Assembly: GCA_027563935.2 (NCBI GenBank)
Contig: CM050454.1
Span: forward strand, 21,883,501 to 21,947,500
DNA length: 64,000 nucleotides
Reading direction: 5' to 3'
Source of the DNA: Costus lasius
Taxonomy: Eukaryota; Streptophyta; Magnoliopsida; Zingiberales; Costaceae
Made by a program: the position numbers and the translations under genes
Notes under the pieces: generated by a model
What the model was told of the DNA's origin: nothing
Seen by the model: only the letters and a program-made list of their open reading frames with translations
The model's database searches: none
Shown here: piece after piece, positions 1-11,973 of the stretch
Layout of the letters: every line of letters starts with the position of its first letter
Position numbering within the stretch: position 1 is the stretch's first letter

Positions 1-1648
1 AACCCTTAAGGGTGGCGCATAAAAATTGCAAGCGGAAGCAAGGGTTTTTCATGGATCTTAGCAAGATAATATGATCAACTTGATGAAGTTTAGATCCATA
101 CCAAAGCCATGAGGAAGATGGCGACTTGGAAGAGAAAGATCGAAAGGGATCTTCTCCCTAGTTGACGCACACAAGATGATGTGCTTGCTCCTTGGAGATC
201 CTTGTGCTAGCAAGGTCCTTCAAGGGTCCCTCTCGTATGGTAAGGAAATGAGAGATGATGTCTAGGCTTGCCGAACCTCCACCAAGACCTCGCCTTCTCC
301 ACGCCAAAGTCTCGTCAAGCAAGAGCAAGGAGACGAGAGTTGAATGGAGCATTCAAGTCATTTGGCATTCAAGGGAACATGCGCTAAATGACTTTCCAAA
401 ATTGGAAAATCCATTAAGCCATGCGTTCATGATCACTAAATCGATCAAAACGCCAAAACAATGAACCATACGTTCAAGCTCTTGAACCGGTTCAAAGTAA
501 ATGTGTTCGGTCCAAAGGCCAAACCAAGCCAGCCCAAGCCAATCGGTCTAGATCAACTAAACCCTAAGGTTTCCAATCTAACCGTTCATCTCATGATGCT
601 CTTGATCTCACCGATCTAGCATCAATCCTCTCAATCGAAGCTTACCGATCGCAAGCCCTAATCAATCAAACATGATTAGACTGGATCTCACTTACAATCA
701 GAGTTTAAACTCCTTTAAACTGAATCAAAACAATCCAGTCCACACGATCTGACTTAAGTAAGCCATATCATCAAATTGTGCGACCCTAAGGGTTTCCTTT
801 AAATGTCGGTAACGATAACTTACATTATCACGATCAGTGAGGGGTATCTAGCAACACATCACTGTCTCCCGATATAAAGGAAAGAGTCTTCCAAGACTAC
901 ACCCAAACCATAGCACAAGTGTGAATCCACTTCACAAGGCATGCATGTATCCTTTGCCACTGGATGTTCTTATTGGACAAGCGTGTCAAGCCTGTAGCTC
1001 CAATATGATGAGCATGATTAGATCAGATGCACATAGTCACCTGGGTATGGCCATACACTTTCTCAATCATCTCATCTAGGGGGCCCCTGTAGAACACCAC
1101 ACTCCTTCAACAAGGAGACGGCAATCCTCTATCTATCACTAGTGCCCTAACCTGACTCATGATCATTATCCAAGATAGTCTATAACCATTATGTTTCAAA
1201 TGATATTGAACTACCTCAAAACAATGACAATCATCATTTAGAAACACAAGTGATCTCAAGTCAGAGGACATGTGCCACTTGTTGCAATCAAGGATCATTC
1301 ACATTGTGACAAGCAATTGAATGTCCTAGAAGGGTCTGTCCAGTACATCCAATGTACCCATGAGTCTACATCTTATTCCATGCTCGAAGCATCCTATAAG
1401 ATTAGAACACATATTAGTCTCAATCATATCAAGGCTGTCTCATGTTCACCAAGATATCTCGACTAAGGACTTTATAGCATGTCAGCCTAGCTGAACAGCA
1501 TTGAGACATTATTCAGAAGTACGCTTATTACAGCAGACAAGGTAACAACCTGAATAATAACCATGCCTTTATAAACACAAGAGTTTATTACATGATACTG
1601 ATACAATCCCAAGGCCTCAAACATTAGCCTTAAGGGCATACCCCAACA
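1..1648 (-). mobile_element. Copia A LTR (A4), minus strand, running off the left edge
   Basis: Read on the minus strand it begins at 1648 with TGTTGGGGTATGCCC, the start shared by all A-family LTRs, and aligns throughout with the LTR at 4650-6325. By comparison with that copy only about 25-30 bp of its other end lie outside the window. It interrupts the gag-protease frame of element A3, whose sequence resumes at 1649; the adjoining bases CCAGT (1649-1653) would be the target duplication, but its partner is outside the window. It carries the conserved ATG-GCT-TTG followed by GTATGG (minus, 110 down to 97), the proposed exon 1 and splice donor. Whether it is a solo LTR or the edge of a full element cannot be decided here. 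Confidence 0.9.
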
Positions 1649-2808
1649 CCAGTGGCATAAACAATATTATCAAAAGATAAAACACACTTTGAAATATTGC
1701 ATTCAAAGGAAAATCCCTTCCTGACAAGAGCAGGAATAGAGATAATATTTTTAGTAATACTGGGAACAAAGTAACAACTGTTTAGTTCTAATACAAGACC
1801 AGATGGTAAAGAAATGAAATAGTCTCCTACAACAACAGCAGCAACCCGTGCCCCGTTTCCAACGCGTAGGTCCACCTCATGCTGTCCCACCTGCCTTCTT
1901 CTCTTGAGTTCCTGTACATTTGAACAAATGTGAACTCCACATGCAGTGTCCAACACCCATGAAATAGAAGAAGATGAAACCATGACTTCCGTCACGTATA
2001 TACCTGAGCCAGAAGCGAAGCTTCCCCTCTTATCTCCTTGGAGCGCTTTACAGTCCTTTTTCCAGTGACCCAGCTGGCCACAGTGGAAACACCTGTATTC
2101 CTTGGACCGCTTAACCTTCTGCTTCAGAACCTTGCTGTAATTCTTGACAGGGGCCTTGCCCTTCTTCCCCTTCTTCTTGTTACTCGAAGGAACCATCAAG
2201 ACAGAGGTCGAAGGCTTTCCCTTCAGAGTTTCCTCAGTAGTCAAGAGCATATTCAGCAGCTCTGCCGGAGTACAGTCGATTTTGTTCATATTAAAGTTAA
2301 TAATGAACGCATCGAAAGAGGGCGGGAGAGACTGCAGAATGATGTCTACAGCAAGCTCCTGGTTGATGGTATGCCCCAGTTTCTCTAGAGCCTCCTTGTG
2401 CCCAATCATCTTGAGCACGTGAGCTCCCACTGGGCTCCCTTCAGCCAGTTTGCTCTGAAAGAATAGCTTTGTCAGATTATAGCGTTCTGTCCTCGCCTGT
2501 GCAGCATACAGCATCTTGAGGTTTGCTATCATGTCTATAGCAGACATATCCTCATGCTGACGCTACAGCGGTGGCGTCATAGACGCTAGCATCAGGCAAG
2601 CGACATCAATGCTATCACTGACTTGCTTTTCATAGGCTTCCCGAACCGCCCTTGCGGCGTTCGGAGCGGGCTGAGGCGGTATCGCCGTCTCGAGGACATA
2701 CAGTTTCCTCTCAGCCTTAAGAACAATCTTAAGGTGTCCGAACCAGTCTGAGAAGTTCGGCCCAGCAAACTTCTCCCTTTCCAGTAGGGATCGCACATTG
2801 AAGCTCAT
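1649..2808 (-). pseudogene. Copia A3 gag-protease, nonsense-mutated and truncated
   Basis: This is the N-terminal part of a copia polyprotein that would form the virus-like particle. Translation from 2808 (MSFNVRSLLEREKFAGPNF) gives the copia gag fold, a lysine-rich stretch (KKKGKKGKAP), the zinc knuckle CFHCGQLGHWKKDC that binds genomic RNA, and the protease active-site segment WVLDTACGVHIC. One in-frame TAG (2563-2565) replaces the CAG codon found at this place in A1, a C-to-T change. The frame is otherwise open to 1649, where LTR A4 cuts it just after the segment corresponding to YATG in A1. Integrase, RT and RNase H are outside the window. The true start may be upstream, in the LTR (see the leader intron). 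Confidence 0.9.
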
Positions 2809-2829
2809 GGTGTTCGTTGCTGCAGGTAT

Positions 2830-4787
2830 CTACAACAATGCAAGAACAGCAAGGTCAGTATCAATGTTAAGAATCAATCAGGACTTAAGAAAGATTCTTT
2901 TTCTCACTATTTTATCTGGCTGAAAAATCCAGCAAAACAGCCCGAAAGAGTAGAACTCTTTTAGTGAGATGGGATCCAGATTTCATACTTGGTCTCCGCG
3001 TCCCGCTCAGGCGAGATAAGATGCACAGAGAGTACAAGCACTAATCTCTGGTAGGCAGTCCCTGCCAATCGCCAACCCGTGCGATTCCCCTTCATCTGGG
3101 CAATCCAGCAGACCGTGCCAACTGAGTTGGTACAACACAATCTCTGACCCCACAGATGGCTACCTCCATGCGCTACCATATGCGCCACATATGTAGGCTA
3201 CACGGTCAAGCTGACCCGACCTACTCCCTGGACCACCACGTGCTATGCTGAGCAACGAGAAGCGATAAATCCCTTCTCTGTAACACGCAGGTGTAATCCT
3301 GCACCGTCTGAAGATAGATGGACGTGCCCACTGAGTGGGTACAACACGGCTCCAACGATAATTAGAACAGTGAGGTTTCGCGTCAGAAGGCATACGAGCT
3401 TGATATTTTAGCGTTGGATTTTAACGGTCTTTTATCTTCTTCACTATCATTCAATTCCTATGGTGATAGCAGAAGATAAATAAATCATGCTGTTCTACTT
3501 ATTTAAACAATAAAAGAAAGCATGGATCTTATGTGGTAAAAGCCCATAGCCCTAGTAAGACCTTAATTAACTTAAGTCTTCACTTGCTTTTCTTCATGGG
3601 TCTTTTGCTGCTCATCTGGCCCAAACCAGGGCCCAAGCGCCAATTGCAGCTCAGGTGCGCCCACCAGGGAAAATGCGCCTGTCCCAGAGTCGAACCCTGG
3701 ACCTCCCACCTGGTCAAGCCACTGCTGCATGCGCCTCTGCCATGTGTGCTCTGTGCTCTTGTCTGATTAATTTACAAATTAATCTATCTAGACAAGATTG
3801 ACACGCAGGTCAATTACATTTTTATAAATTAAATAAATGTGATGCGCAGATCACAATTAAAAATTAATTTACAAAATTAAAGTCCAGGCACGCAGGCCCC
3901 AGCACAGCACACAATTAACATGGGCAGCCCACATAAGAATAAATAAACAAACATAGGCATCAATCAACATGTGATCCAATCAAGAAAATTAAATTTTTTG
4001 AAAAACCCCATAGGCATCAATTTTAATTTCCTTATTTGCCCTACATCCTTACAACGGTCCATTACTAGGGATCCACTCATCCAACCTAGTCAGATCCACT
4101 GCCCTTGCATGCACCAAGTCCTAACTGACTTGAGTCGACCAAAAGGTCAACCATGCATGCGCCAGGGCTGAACAACCACAATGAGGTCTGGCAAACGGGT
4201 GTGACCCCGGGCCTAACTCATGTGCGTTCATAGGTTGTCTCAATCAGACATCGCTACACGCCTGTCTGCAGTCGACCTAACGGCACCAGGTGCTTGCGCA
4301 CAGGTGCTATCTGGTCAACCCATCAAGGCTGTCAGATGGTCTGATCAGACTGTCTGGATCTAACCTAGGGGATGACTTCAACCCTAGTAACCCGTCTAAG
4401 GGTTTACAGTAAGGCCTTAGATCTAGTGTGAGTCGTGCAAGAATTTAAGTTTTTAAGAAAACCAACAACATACAAGCGCCAACTGAAGGTAACCTCATAC
4501 ATGCGCCATAAACAAAATACAAGTTTCGCCTATGATAACTTAACATGTATTTTCACATGTAATACAGATCTAAGCATTGTTCGCAAACAAGGATCACAAA
4601 ATGGCTTGCAATCATAAAACATGCATGAAACCTAGGCTCTGATACCAATTGTAAGTCCCCACAAGGGGGTGAAACCCTAAAGCATTGGCGCATATGGAAG
4701 ATGCAAGCAGCGGAAAGGGGGTTTCTAGATCTTGCATGCTATATGATTAACAAAAGGAACCCGATTGCATATAGAGAAGGATCATAC
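2830..4787 (-). other. Candidate leader intron of copia A3 (and leader sequence)
   Basis: On the minus strand, ATG-GCT-ATG (4796-4788) near the LTR 3' end is followed at once by GTATGATCC. The acceptor TTGCATTGTTGTAG ends at 2830, and the next base (2829) opens the in-frame run ATA-CCT-GCA-GCA-ACG-AAC-ACC leading into the gag ATG at 2808. The same arrangement occurs in A1, A2 and C. This is inferred from conservation, not shown by transcript data. The stretch has no convincing ORF. It contains two short palindromes, CCCACTCAGTGGG and CCAACTCAGTTGG, near the gag end. Confidence 0.6.
4636..4647 (-). other. Primer binding site (tRNA-Met) of A3
   Basis: On the minus strand TGGTATCAGAGC lies two bases after the LTR end. 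This is the usual plant copia PBS, matching the 3' end of initiator tRNA-Met. Confidence 0.88.
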
Positions 4788-6325
4788 CATAGCCATTTCT
4801 AGATGGCGCCTTGGAAGCAAAGATCGAACTGCATCTTCTCCAGAGGTGACGCACACAATTGATGTTGCCTACTCCTCCTTGCGATCCTTGTGCTAGCAAG
4901 GTCCAAAGATGTCTTGGTCGAGTGAAAGGGAAGAAGAACTTCTTGGCTTGGCAATTTTTCCCTATCGTCTCTTCCTCTCCTCCACGCGAGAATGCCCCAA
5001 GAGCCAAAGACAAGTTGGCGACAAAGCGTGAAGGCGTGAAGAGGGAGGACGTGAAAACGTGGTCACGTTGAGAAGTGCTATCCAAAAATAGCATATAACT
5101 TCTCCACATGCGATCTTGGGTTTACCCCAATCGCAAACTCCACTTCACCCTTGAACCATGCGCTCATTCATGAGCCGGTTCACTTGAATTTGGTTCAATA
5201 ACCAAATAAACCAAGCCATAAGTCCAGATCACATTAAAACCCTAAGGTATTTGATCTGACCGTTCATCTCCTGATGCTCCTGATCTCACCGATCCAGCAT
5301 CCATTCTCTCAATCGAAGCTTACCGATCTTAAGCCCTAATCAATCAAACATGATCAGACCAGATCTCACTTACAATCAGAGATTAAATCCCTTTAAACTG
5401 AACCTGAACAATTCAGTCCACACGATCTGACTCAAGTAAGCCATATCATCAAATTGTGCGACCCTGAGGGTTTCCTTTAAATGTCGGTAATGATAACTCA
5501 CGTCATCACGATCAGTGAGGGGTATCTAGCAACACATCACTGTCTCCCGATATAAAGAAAAGAGTCTTCCAAGACTACACCCAAAAACAGCACAAGTGTG
5601 AATCAACTCACTAGGCATGCATATTTCCTTTGCCACTGGATGTTCTTATTGGACAAGCGTGTCAAGCTTGTAGCTCCAATATGATGAGCAAGATTAGATC
5701 AGATGAACACTGTCACCTGGGTATGGCCATACACTTTCTCAATCATCTCATCCAGGGGGCCCCTTTAGAACATCACACTCCTTAAACAAGGAGACGGCAA
5801 TCCTATGTCTATCACTAGTGCCCTAACATGACTCAAGCTCATTATCCAAGATAGTCTATAATCATTATTTCTCAAATGATATTGAACTACCTCAAAACAA
5901 TGACAATCATCATTTAGAAAACACAAGTGATCTCAAGTCAGAGGAAATGTGCCACTTGTTGCACTCAAGGATTATTCACATTGTGACAAGCAACTGAATA
6001 TCCTAGTAGGGTCTGTCCAGTACATCCAATGTACCCATGAGTCTACATCTTATTCCATGCTCGAAGCATCCTATAAGATTAGAACACACATTAGTCTTAA
6101 CCATATCAAGGCTGTCTCATGTTCACCAAGACACATCGACTAAGGACATAATAGCATGTCAGCCCAGCTGAACAGCTTTGAGACATTATTCAGAAGTATA
6201 CTTATTGCAGCAGACAAGGTAACAAACTGAATAATAACCATGCCTTTATAAACACAAGAGTTTATTACATGATACTGTTACAATCCCAAGGCCTCAAACA
6301 TTAGGCTTAAGGGCATACCCCAACA
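4650..6325 (-). repeat. 5' LTR of copia A3
   Basis: A 1676-bp LTR bounded TG...CA on the minus strand (TGTTGGGGTATGCC at 6325; ...GGACTTACA at 4650) and followed by the PBS. It aligns with the LTRs of A1, A2, A4 and A5 along its length, including the block with GTATGGCCATAC and GATGTGTTGCTAGATACC. Confidence 0.93.
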
Positions 6326-6530
6326 ACTTTGTGTATCTCATCCCACCCTCGTGGGACGCGAAGCCTCATGTGGAATAAGGATCCCATCTCACTAGGAAAT
6401 CTCAGATTTCCTGATTGACTTTGTGGGTTGTCAATTCGATTAAAATAGTGGGAGCCATAATCATTTAATGCAAGTCCAGATTAAATGATTTGAAGTAGTA
6501 CTAATCTGCTTTCTTGGTTGTTGTAGATCA
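6326..6530 (+). other. Remnant of the E1 leader
   Basis: Non-coding sequence matching the minus-strand leader of E2 (about 52700-52900). It contains the hairpin motif CCCACCCTCGTGGG and ends in TTGGTTGTTGTAG-ATCA immediately before the gag ATG, which resembles a splice acceptor. Confidence 0.7.
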
Positions 6531-7223
6531 ATGGCTACGAACAATATCAGATGGTCACTGCGATCTATCCTAGAAAAGGACAAGTTGGTTGGATCCAACT
6601 TGATAGACTGGTATCGGAACTTGAGGATTGTCCTTAAGCTCGAGAGGAAGCTCTATGTCCTTGAGCAGCCTATTCCAGAGCCACTTCCATGCTCGGCCTC
6701 AGCGGCTGAGAAGGATGCTTTTGATAAGCATCAGGCTGATACTTTGGAGGTTGCTAATTTGATGCTAACCAACATGTCACCTGAATTTAGAAGGCAATAT
6801 GAATCTAAGAGTGCTTTTGAGATTATTTATAATCTAAGGCAGCTCTCCAATGAATTGGTTGAGCTCAACCCTCCCAAAGTAGTCATTCAGTGTGGTTAAC
6901 CGAAAGGTTTAACCAAGGAACTGAAACTAAAGATGGAAAGGATCAGGAATAACAGGTGATATTCATGTGATGGGCCACCTCACATGTTGAAGGACATGGT
7001 GCGACTTCAGAACGAGGAGAAGAGAAGCAAGGCTTCGTCTTCTGGCTCAGGTATTTATGTTACCAAAGTCAACCTTTCTACTTCTATGTCATGGGTATTG
7101 GATACCGCATGCGGAGCTCACATTTGTATAAATATGCAGGGCTCAAGAAAAGTAGAACGGTGCGGCTTGGAGAGATTGACCTACGTGTTGGAAACGGAGC
7201 ACAGGTTGCTGCTGTTGCCGTAG
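6531..7223 (+). pseudogene. Copia E1 gag-protease, internally deleted
   Basis: From ATG at 6531 the translation begins MATNNIRWSLRSILEKDKLV, a copia gag N-terminus close to that of A1 and C. After YNLRQLSNELVELNPPK the frame ends at TAA (6897-6899). The central gag domain seen in A1 (INQELAVDIILQSL and the lysine-rich region, on the order of 100 residues) is missing. The following frame has a decayed zinc-knuckle region (YSCDGPPHMLKDM) and the protease segment WVLDTACGAHIC. E2 lacks the same part of gag, so the deletion is a family trait rather than decay of this copy. A frameshift before 7223 separates the protease from the following pol frame. Confidence 0.82.
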
Positions 7224-10115
7224 GATTTTGACGCTCTCCCTGCCTTCTGGACTTCAACTTGAGTTAAATAATTGCTACTATGTACCTTCTCTTACTAAAA
7301 ACATTGTATCTATTCCTTGCTTGGCAAGGAAAGGATTTAAATTTGAGATAAAAGAGGACTCTTGTTCTTTTTCATTTACAAATGTGTTTTATGGGAAGGG
7401 TACCTTGTGCAATGGATTATATGTCTTAGACATGGATAACTCTATATGTAACATAAATCATAAAAGGATCAAACTGAGTGGTTCAGTTGGTGCGTACCTT
7501 TGGCATTGTCGATTAGCCCATATAAACAAGAATCGCATTCAACAACTCCATGCAAATGGATTGTTAGATTCAACCTCCTTGGAGGAGTTTGATACTTGTG
7601 AGCCTTATTTATTGGGGAAGATGACAAAAGCGCCCTTCACCAAGATTGGTGAGAGGGCAGGAGGTTTGTTGGATTTCATACATAGTGATGTGTGTGGGCC
7701 ATTCAGTAAACAAGCCAGAGGAGGGCATAACTACTTCATCACATTTACTGATGACTTCAGTAGATATGGTTATGTCTATTTGATGAGACATAAGTCCGAA
7801 TCCTTTGAGAAATTTAAGGAGTTCAGACATGAAGTAGAGAACCAGCTTGGTAGATCTATTAAGGCTCTTCGATCAGATCGTGGTGGAGAGTACCTGAGCG
7901 GTGAGTTCTTTGACTATCTTAGAGAGTGTGGGATTCTATCCCAACTCACTCCTCCTAGAACACCTCAATGGAATGGTGTGTCTGAAAGGAGAAATTGAAC
8001 TTTGTTGGACATGGTTCGATCTATGATGAGTCATGCAACTCTACCTCCCTCGTTTTGGGTCCATGCACTTGAGACAACTTCTCTCATACTAAATAATGTT
8101 CCATCTAAGAGTGTCTCCAAGATTCCGTACGAGGTATGGAATGGGAGACGACCGAATCTCTCCTTTATTAGAGTCTGGGGATGTGAGGCTTATGTCAAAT
8201 GTCAGGATTCTAGCAAGCTAGAACCCAGATCTGATAAATGCTTGTTTGTGGGGTATCCTAAGGAAACTAAAGGATATTACTTCTACAATCCCAGCGAGAA
8301 CAAAGTTTTTGTTGCTCGGGGTGCTGTCTTTCTCGAGAAAGAATTTCTCATGAAAGAAGTCAGTGGGAGGAAGTTTGACTTGGACGAGGTCCAAGTGGAA
8401 TCACAAGACACCGAGATGGGACCTGAGCCACCTGCACCGGTTGCTGGGCAACTAGAGGCTCAGACACAGGCCCTGCGTAGGTCTGGGAGGATTCATCGTG
8501 CACCTGAGAGGTACGGGTCGCTGCCGACCCAACACGACGGGATCTTCATCATTGAGGATGAACCCAGGACCTATGATGAGGCGGTCGTTGGACCAGACTC
8601 CGAGAAATGGCTTGAGGCCATGAGATCCGAGATGGATTCCATGTCGGCTAACCAAGTCTAGGATTTGATTGAGCTACCTGATGGGGTAAAACCTATAGGG
8701 TGTAAATGGGTCTTCAAGAGGAAGACTGACATGGATGACACCATAGTTACCTATAAGGGTAGACTTGTGGCTAAAGGATTCAGACAAGTTCACGGGGTGG
8801 ACTATGATGAAACCTTCTCGCCAGTTGCCATGTTCAAATCCATTCGAATCCTGCTTGCTATAGCTGCATACCACGATTATGAGATATGGCAAATGGATGT
8901 AAAGACAGTGTTCCTTAACGGGAAGCTGACAGAGGATGTGTTTATGACACAACCTGATGGTTTCATCCACCCTACAGAGGCCAATATGGTCTGCAGGCTA
9001 AAAAGATCCATTTATGGATTAAAGCAAGCCTCTCGAAGTTGGAATCTTCGATTTGATGAAGCAGTAAGAGATTACGGTTTTATCAAGAGCGAAGATGACG
9101 CCTGTGTTTACAGTGAATTCAGTGGGAGCTTGGTGACATTTCTGGTCCTGTATGTCGACGACATACTACTCATCGGAAACGACATCCCTAGTCTTCAAGC
9201 TGTGAAGACATGGTTGGGGAAGTGTTTTGAGATGAAAGACTTAGGGGAGGCCGCCTATATCCTAGGCGTGAGGATCTACCGGGATAGATCCAAGAAGCTT
9301 CTGGCCCTTAGTCAGAGTACTTACATTGATAAGGTCCTGGAGAGGTTCAGCTTAGAGCAATCTAAGAAAGGATACCTTCCAGTGAGACATGGCCTTATTC
9401 TCTCCAAGAGCTAGTGTCCCGTCACACAGGCTGAGAGGGACGACATGAGTCGAGTGCCCTATGCTTTGGCAGTAGGTTCGATCATGTATGCGATGTTATG
9501 CACTAGACTAGACGTGGCTTATGCTGTGAGCATAACCAGCCGATACCAATCCAATCCAGGTCTGCAGCACTGGGTGGCTGTAAAGAACATTCTATGTTTC
9601 TGAGAAGAACTAAAGAATGGTTCTTGGTATATGGGGGACAGGAAGAGCTCAATGTTCAGGGCTACACTGAGGCATCGTTCCAATCTAACCCTGATGACCT
9701 CAGATCGCAGACAGGCTATGTGTTCAGATTGAGTGGAGGTTCTAAGCAATCCATTGTAACTGATTCTACGACCGAGGCTGAGTATGTTGTTGCTTCTGAG
9801 GCAGCCAAAGAAGCCGTTTGGATTCGGAAGTTCATTTCTGAACTTCAGGTGGTTCCAACTGCTGTGGATCCGATTGAGCTCTATTGTGACAATAATAAAG
9901 CGATGACACAGGCAAAGGAACCACAGTCTCATCAAAAATCCAAACACATTCTCAGTAGATTTCACCTGATCTAGGAGATCATTGATAGAGGTGATGTCAG
10001 GATAAGCAGAGTTGACACAGACAATAATCTGGTAGACCCACTGACCAAGGCTTTGGCGCAGCAGAAGCGTGATGGTCATGCGAGGGACATAGGGTTGAGA
10101 TTTCTCAACAACTAA
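7224..10115 (+). pseudogene. Copia E1 pol (integrase, RT, RNase H), broken
   Basis: The frame at 7228 encodes the pre-integrase zinc domain (LWHCRLAHINKNRIQQLH), the integrase core (IHSDVCGPF, LRSDRGGEY, NGVSERRN) and then reverse transcriptase (QMDVKTVFLNG, YVDDILL). Breaks in this frame are TGA at 7996-7998, TAG at 8659-8661 (where A1 has TGG) and TAG at 9412-9414 (where A1 has CAG). A frameshift near 9590 moves RNase H (GYTEASFQSN, TDSTTEAEYV, CDNNKAM) into the third frame. RNase H has lost about seven residues (A1 has AVVWKSF) and has a TAG at 9972-9974. The last codon is TAA at 10113-10115. The order Int-RT-RNase H is diagnostic of Ty1/copia. It cannot make a full polyprotein. Confidence 0.92.
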
Positions 10116-10125
10116 GTCTAAGTGC

Positions 10126-10136
10126 AAGTGGGAGAT
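10126..10136 (+). other. Polypurine tract of E1
   Basis: AAGTGGGAGAT lies directly before the 3' LTR start TGTTGGTGTATA. The same PPT occurs in A1 and C, and A2 differs by one base. Confidence 0.82.
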
Positions 10137-11973
10137 TGTTGGTGTATATGCCCTTGGACCCATTGTTGGTCCATCTTGTACTACTTGACATTGATATTTA
10201 ATATATCATACTGGCATTGTCGTTATTATGTTGTGTTTATATCTGTGATTATGTACATTGATAATAATGTCCCTAGAGACAGATTGTATCTGTGCTCAAA
10301 CGGTGTGTCCCCGGTCGAATACCTGAGTGGATAAGGGACAGCTCTGGTACATGTGAGACTGGTATATGGGCTGGTTACGCACGGGGTGCTAACGCAGGCA
10401 TATAGGTATATCAATTGAGGATATACTGGACCGACCCGCTGTGAGGCTTTAACTTGGTGTCATGAGTTAAGCTCACAAGTGACAGGAGATGCATTGATCC
10501 CTTGACTTGAGGTCATTGACTCTTCTATATGGCTAGGGACATGCTTTGATACAACCTAACGCCTCATCGTAGCAGGGAGGTCATAACGATTGTCATTGGG
10601 CTTGTCACGACCCATATCAGAAGATCAATGGACAGATATAGGATTTGCCCCTTCCTGTGGGAAGCTTGATATCCACGGGGCCCCCCCCTATGGTTGCATG
10701 ATTGAAAGTGTATGGTCATACCCAGGTGAAAGCCTGATTTAGTCATGACCATGAGATTGGGTGAAAACAAAGTGGTGACACACTTTGTCCAATCGGATAT
10801 TAGTTTGGCAAAGAGACTATAATGCATCGGTATCTTGTTACGATGATGGGGATGTCAATGCTGATATCCATTCCAATAACTTGGGTAGCAGCGATGCACT
10901 GCTAGGTGCCAATCACTGCTTGTGATGACTGGGTTCATCACTGTCAACGTCTGAGGAACCTACAGGGTCGCACAACTTGAAACTCGGGTTCTCGTATTGA
11001 TCGGGTAGCCTATTGATTGAGTTATTGGATAACTTAGATCTGTTTGGGATAATCCATCAGCACCACTGTGCTAGATGAGATGAAATGAATCATTTGGAGC
11101 TAACTTATTTTTGGGCCTAGTTGGCCAAATGGGCCCAATAGACCAAGTTGGGCTAATAGGCCAAATGGGCTCAATAAGCCATTTGGGCCAATGGGCCAAA
11201 TGGAATGGCGCAAGCTACTTGGAGTGAGCTTGGCGCATTTCCTTGAGGTGGACAAATCCAAGTTGGACATCTCACTTAAAGTGAGAAGCTTGGAGCTTCT
11301 TGCTTGGAGAAGGCGAATGGGATTTTACTTGCAGTGGGCAAATTGGCTTTGGCTTAGAGTGGGAAATTGGTTTTGATCTCTTGAAGGGGTGCATCATGAA
11401 GAGGTGCGCCTCTTCACTTGTGAAGAGGTGCACCTATTCAAGTGTATAAAACTCCCCACTCTTCCCTTGTCGCTCTTCTTCCCCTCCTCTTCCCCTTGTC
11501 GCCACTTTTGAGATATTCGGCCAATGAGAGAGTTGGACTCTCCTCCTTACTTGGTTCAGTTCTTGCAAGCTCCTTGTCGCCCTCCTACCCAAAGTTGGAC
11601 TTTGGCTTGGGTTGATTCCTATTCGGATCGCGTTGGAGTGCTTCGAGAGTTGGACTCTAACGAAGCTCCACCTCCTCTACTTGGCATCTCCTCTGGAGTT
11701 GGAGCAAGTGATTGAGGAAGTCTCCCAAAGGCGTGGATCTTCTTCCCGAGGCTAGTACCGGGCGTGGAAGAAGAGGACTCCAGGTTCGGCTGTGTGCGCA
11801 CACTTGGGCGCCTGCATCGCATCTCTTGATTCGCTTCAAGGTATCATCTCCTACTCACCATGTCGATTCTCTCGCTAGACTCGATCTTCAGGGTTTTTGG
11901 GACTGGCCTGTTTCAGGGATTGCTTCCGCTGTGCTTGTCTGTAAAAGTTTTAAATCCCCGGGGTTTCCCAACA
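10137..11973 (+). repeat. 3' LTR of copia E1
   Basis: An 1837-bp LTR running from TGTTGGTGTATATGCCC to GGGGTTTCCCAACA. The 3' end matches the end of the E2 LTR, and the body aligns in order with the A-family LTR core (GTATGGTCATACCCAGG, ...TTTGTCCAAT..., GGGTCGCACAA). It ends inside G1 coding sequence. Confidence 0.9.

Larger units (their letters stand above)
1649..6325 (-). mobile_element. Ty1/copia element A3, 5' half, minus strand
   Basis: On the minus strand the order is 5' LTR (6325-4650), tRNA-Met PBS, a long leader, then gag-protease, which stops abruptly at 1649 where LTR A4 is inserted. Pol and the 3' LTR must lie left of the window. On the right it abuts E1 leader sequence at 6326. 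The minus-strand E2 leader shows the uninterrupted target, so A3 sits inside E1; ACTTT (6326-6330) is the expected target duplication. Confidence 0.92.
6326..11973 (+). mobile_element. Ty1/copia element E1, 3' part, degraded
   Basis: A plus-strand copia element with leader remnant, gag, pol, PPT and 3' LTR, inserted in the RNase H region of gypsy G1, which resumes at 11974. Its 5' LTR and most of its leader were displaced left of the window by the A3 insertion at 6325/6326. It carries several stops and frameshifts and is clearly older than A1 and A2. CTAAG (11974-11978) is the expected right target duplication; the left copy is not visible. Confidence 0.9.

Noticed and set aside
4280..4400. 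tRNA gene suspected in the copia leaders (GGTC...GATC motifs)
   Set aside because: No cloverleaf with A and B boxes could be drawn; the only tRNA-related sequences are the PBS sites.
11712..11973. Coding sequence upstream of G1 RNase H in the same frame
   Set aside because: This is the 3' end of the E1 LTR reading by chance into G1; the LTR boundary is at 11973.
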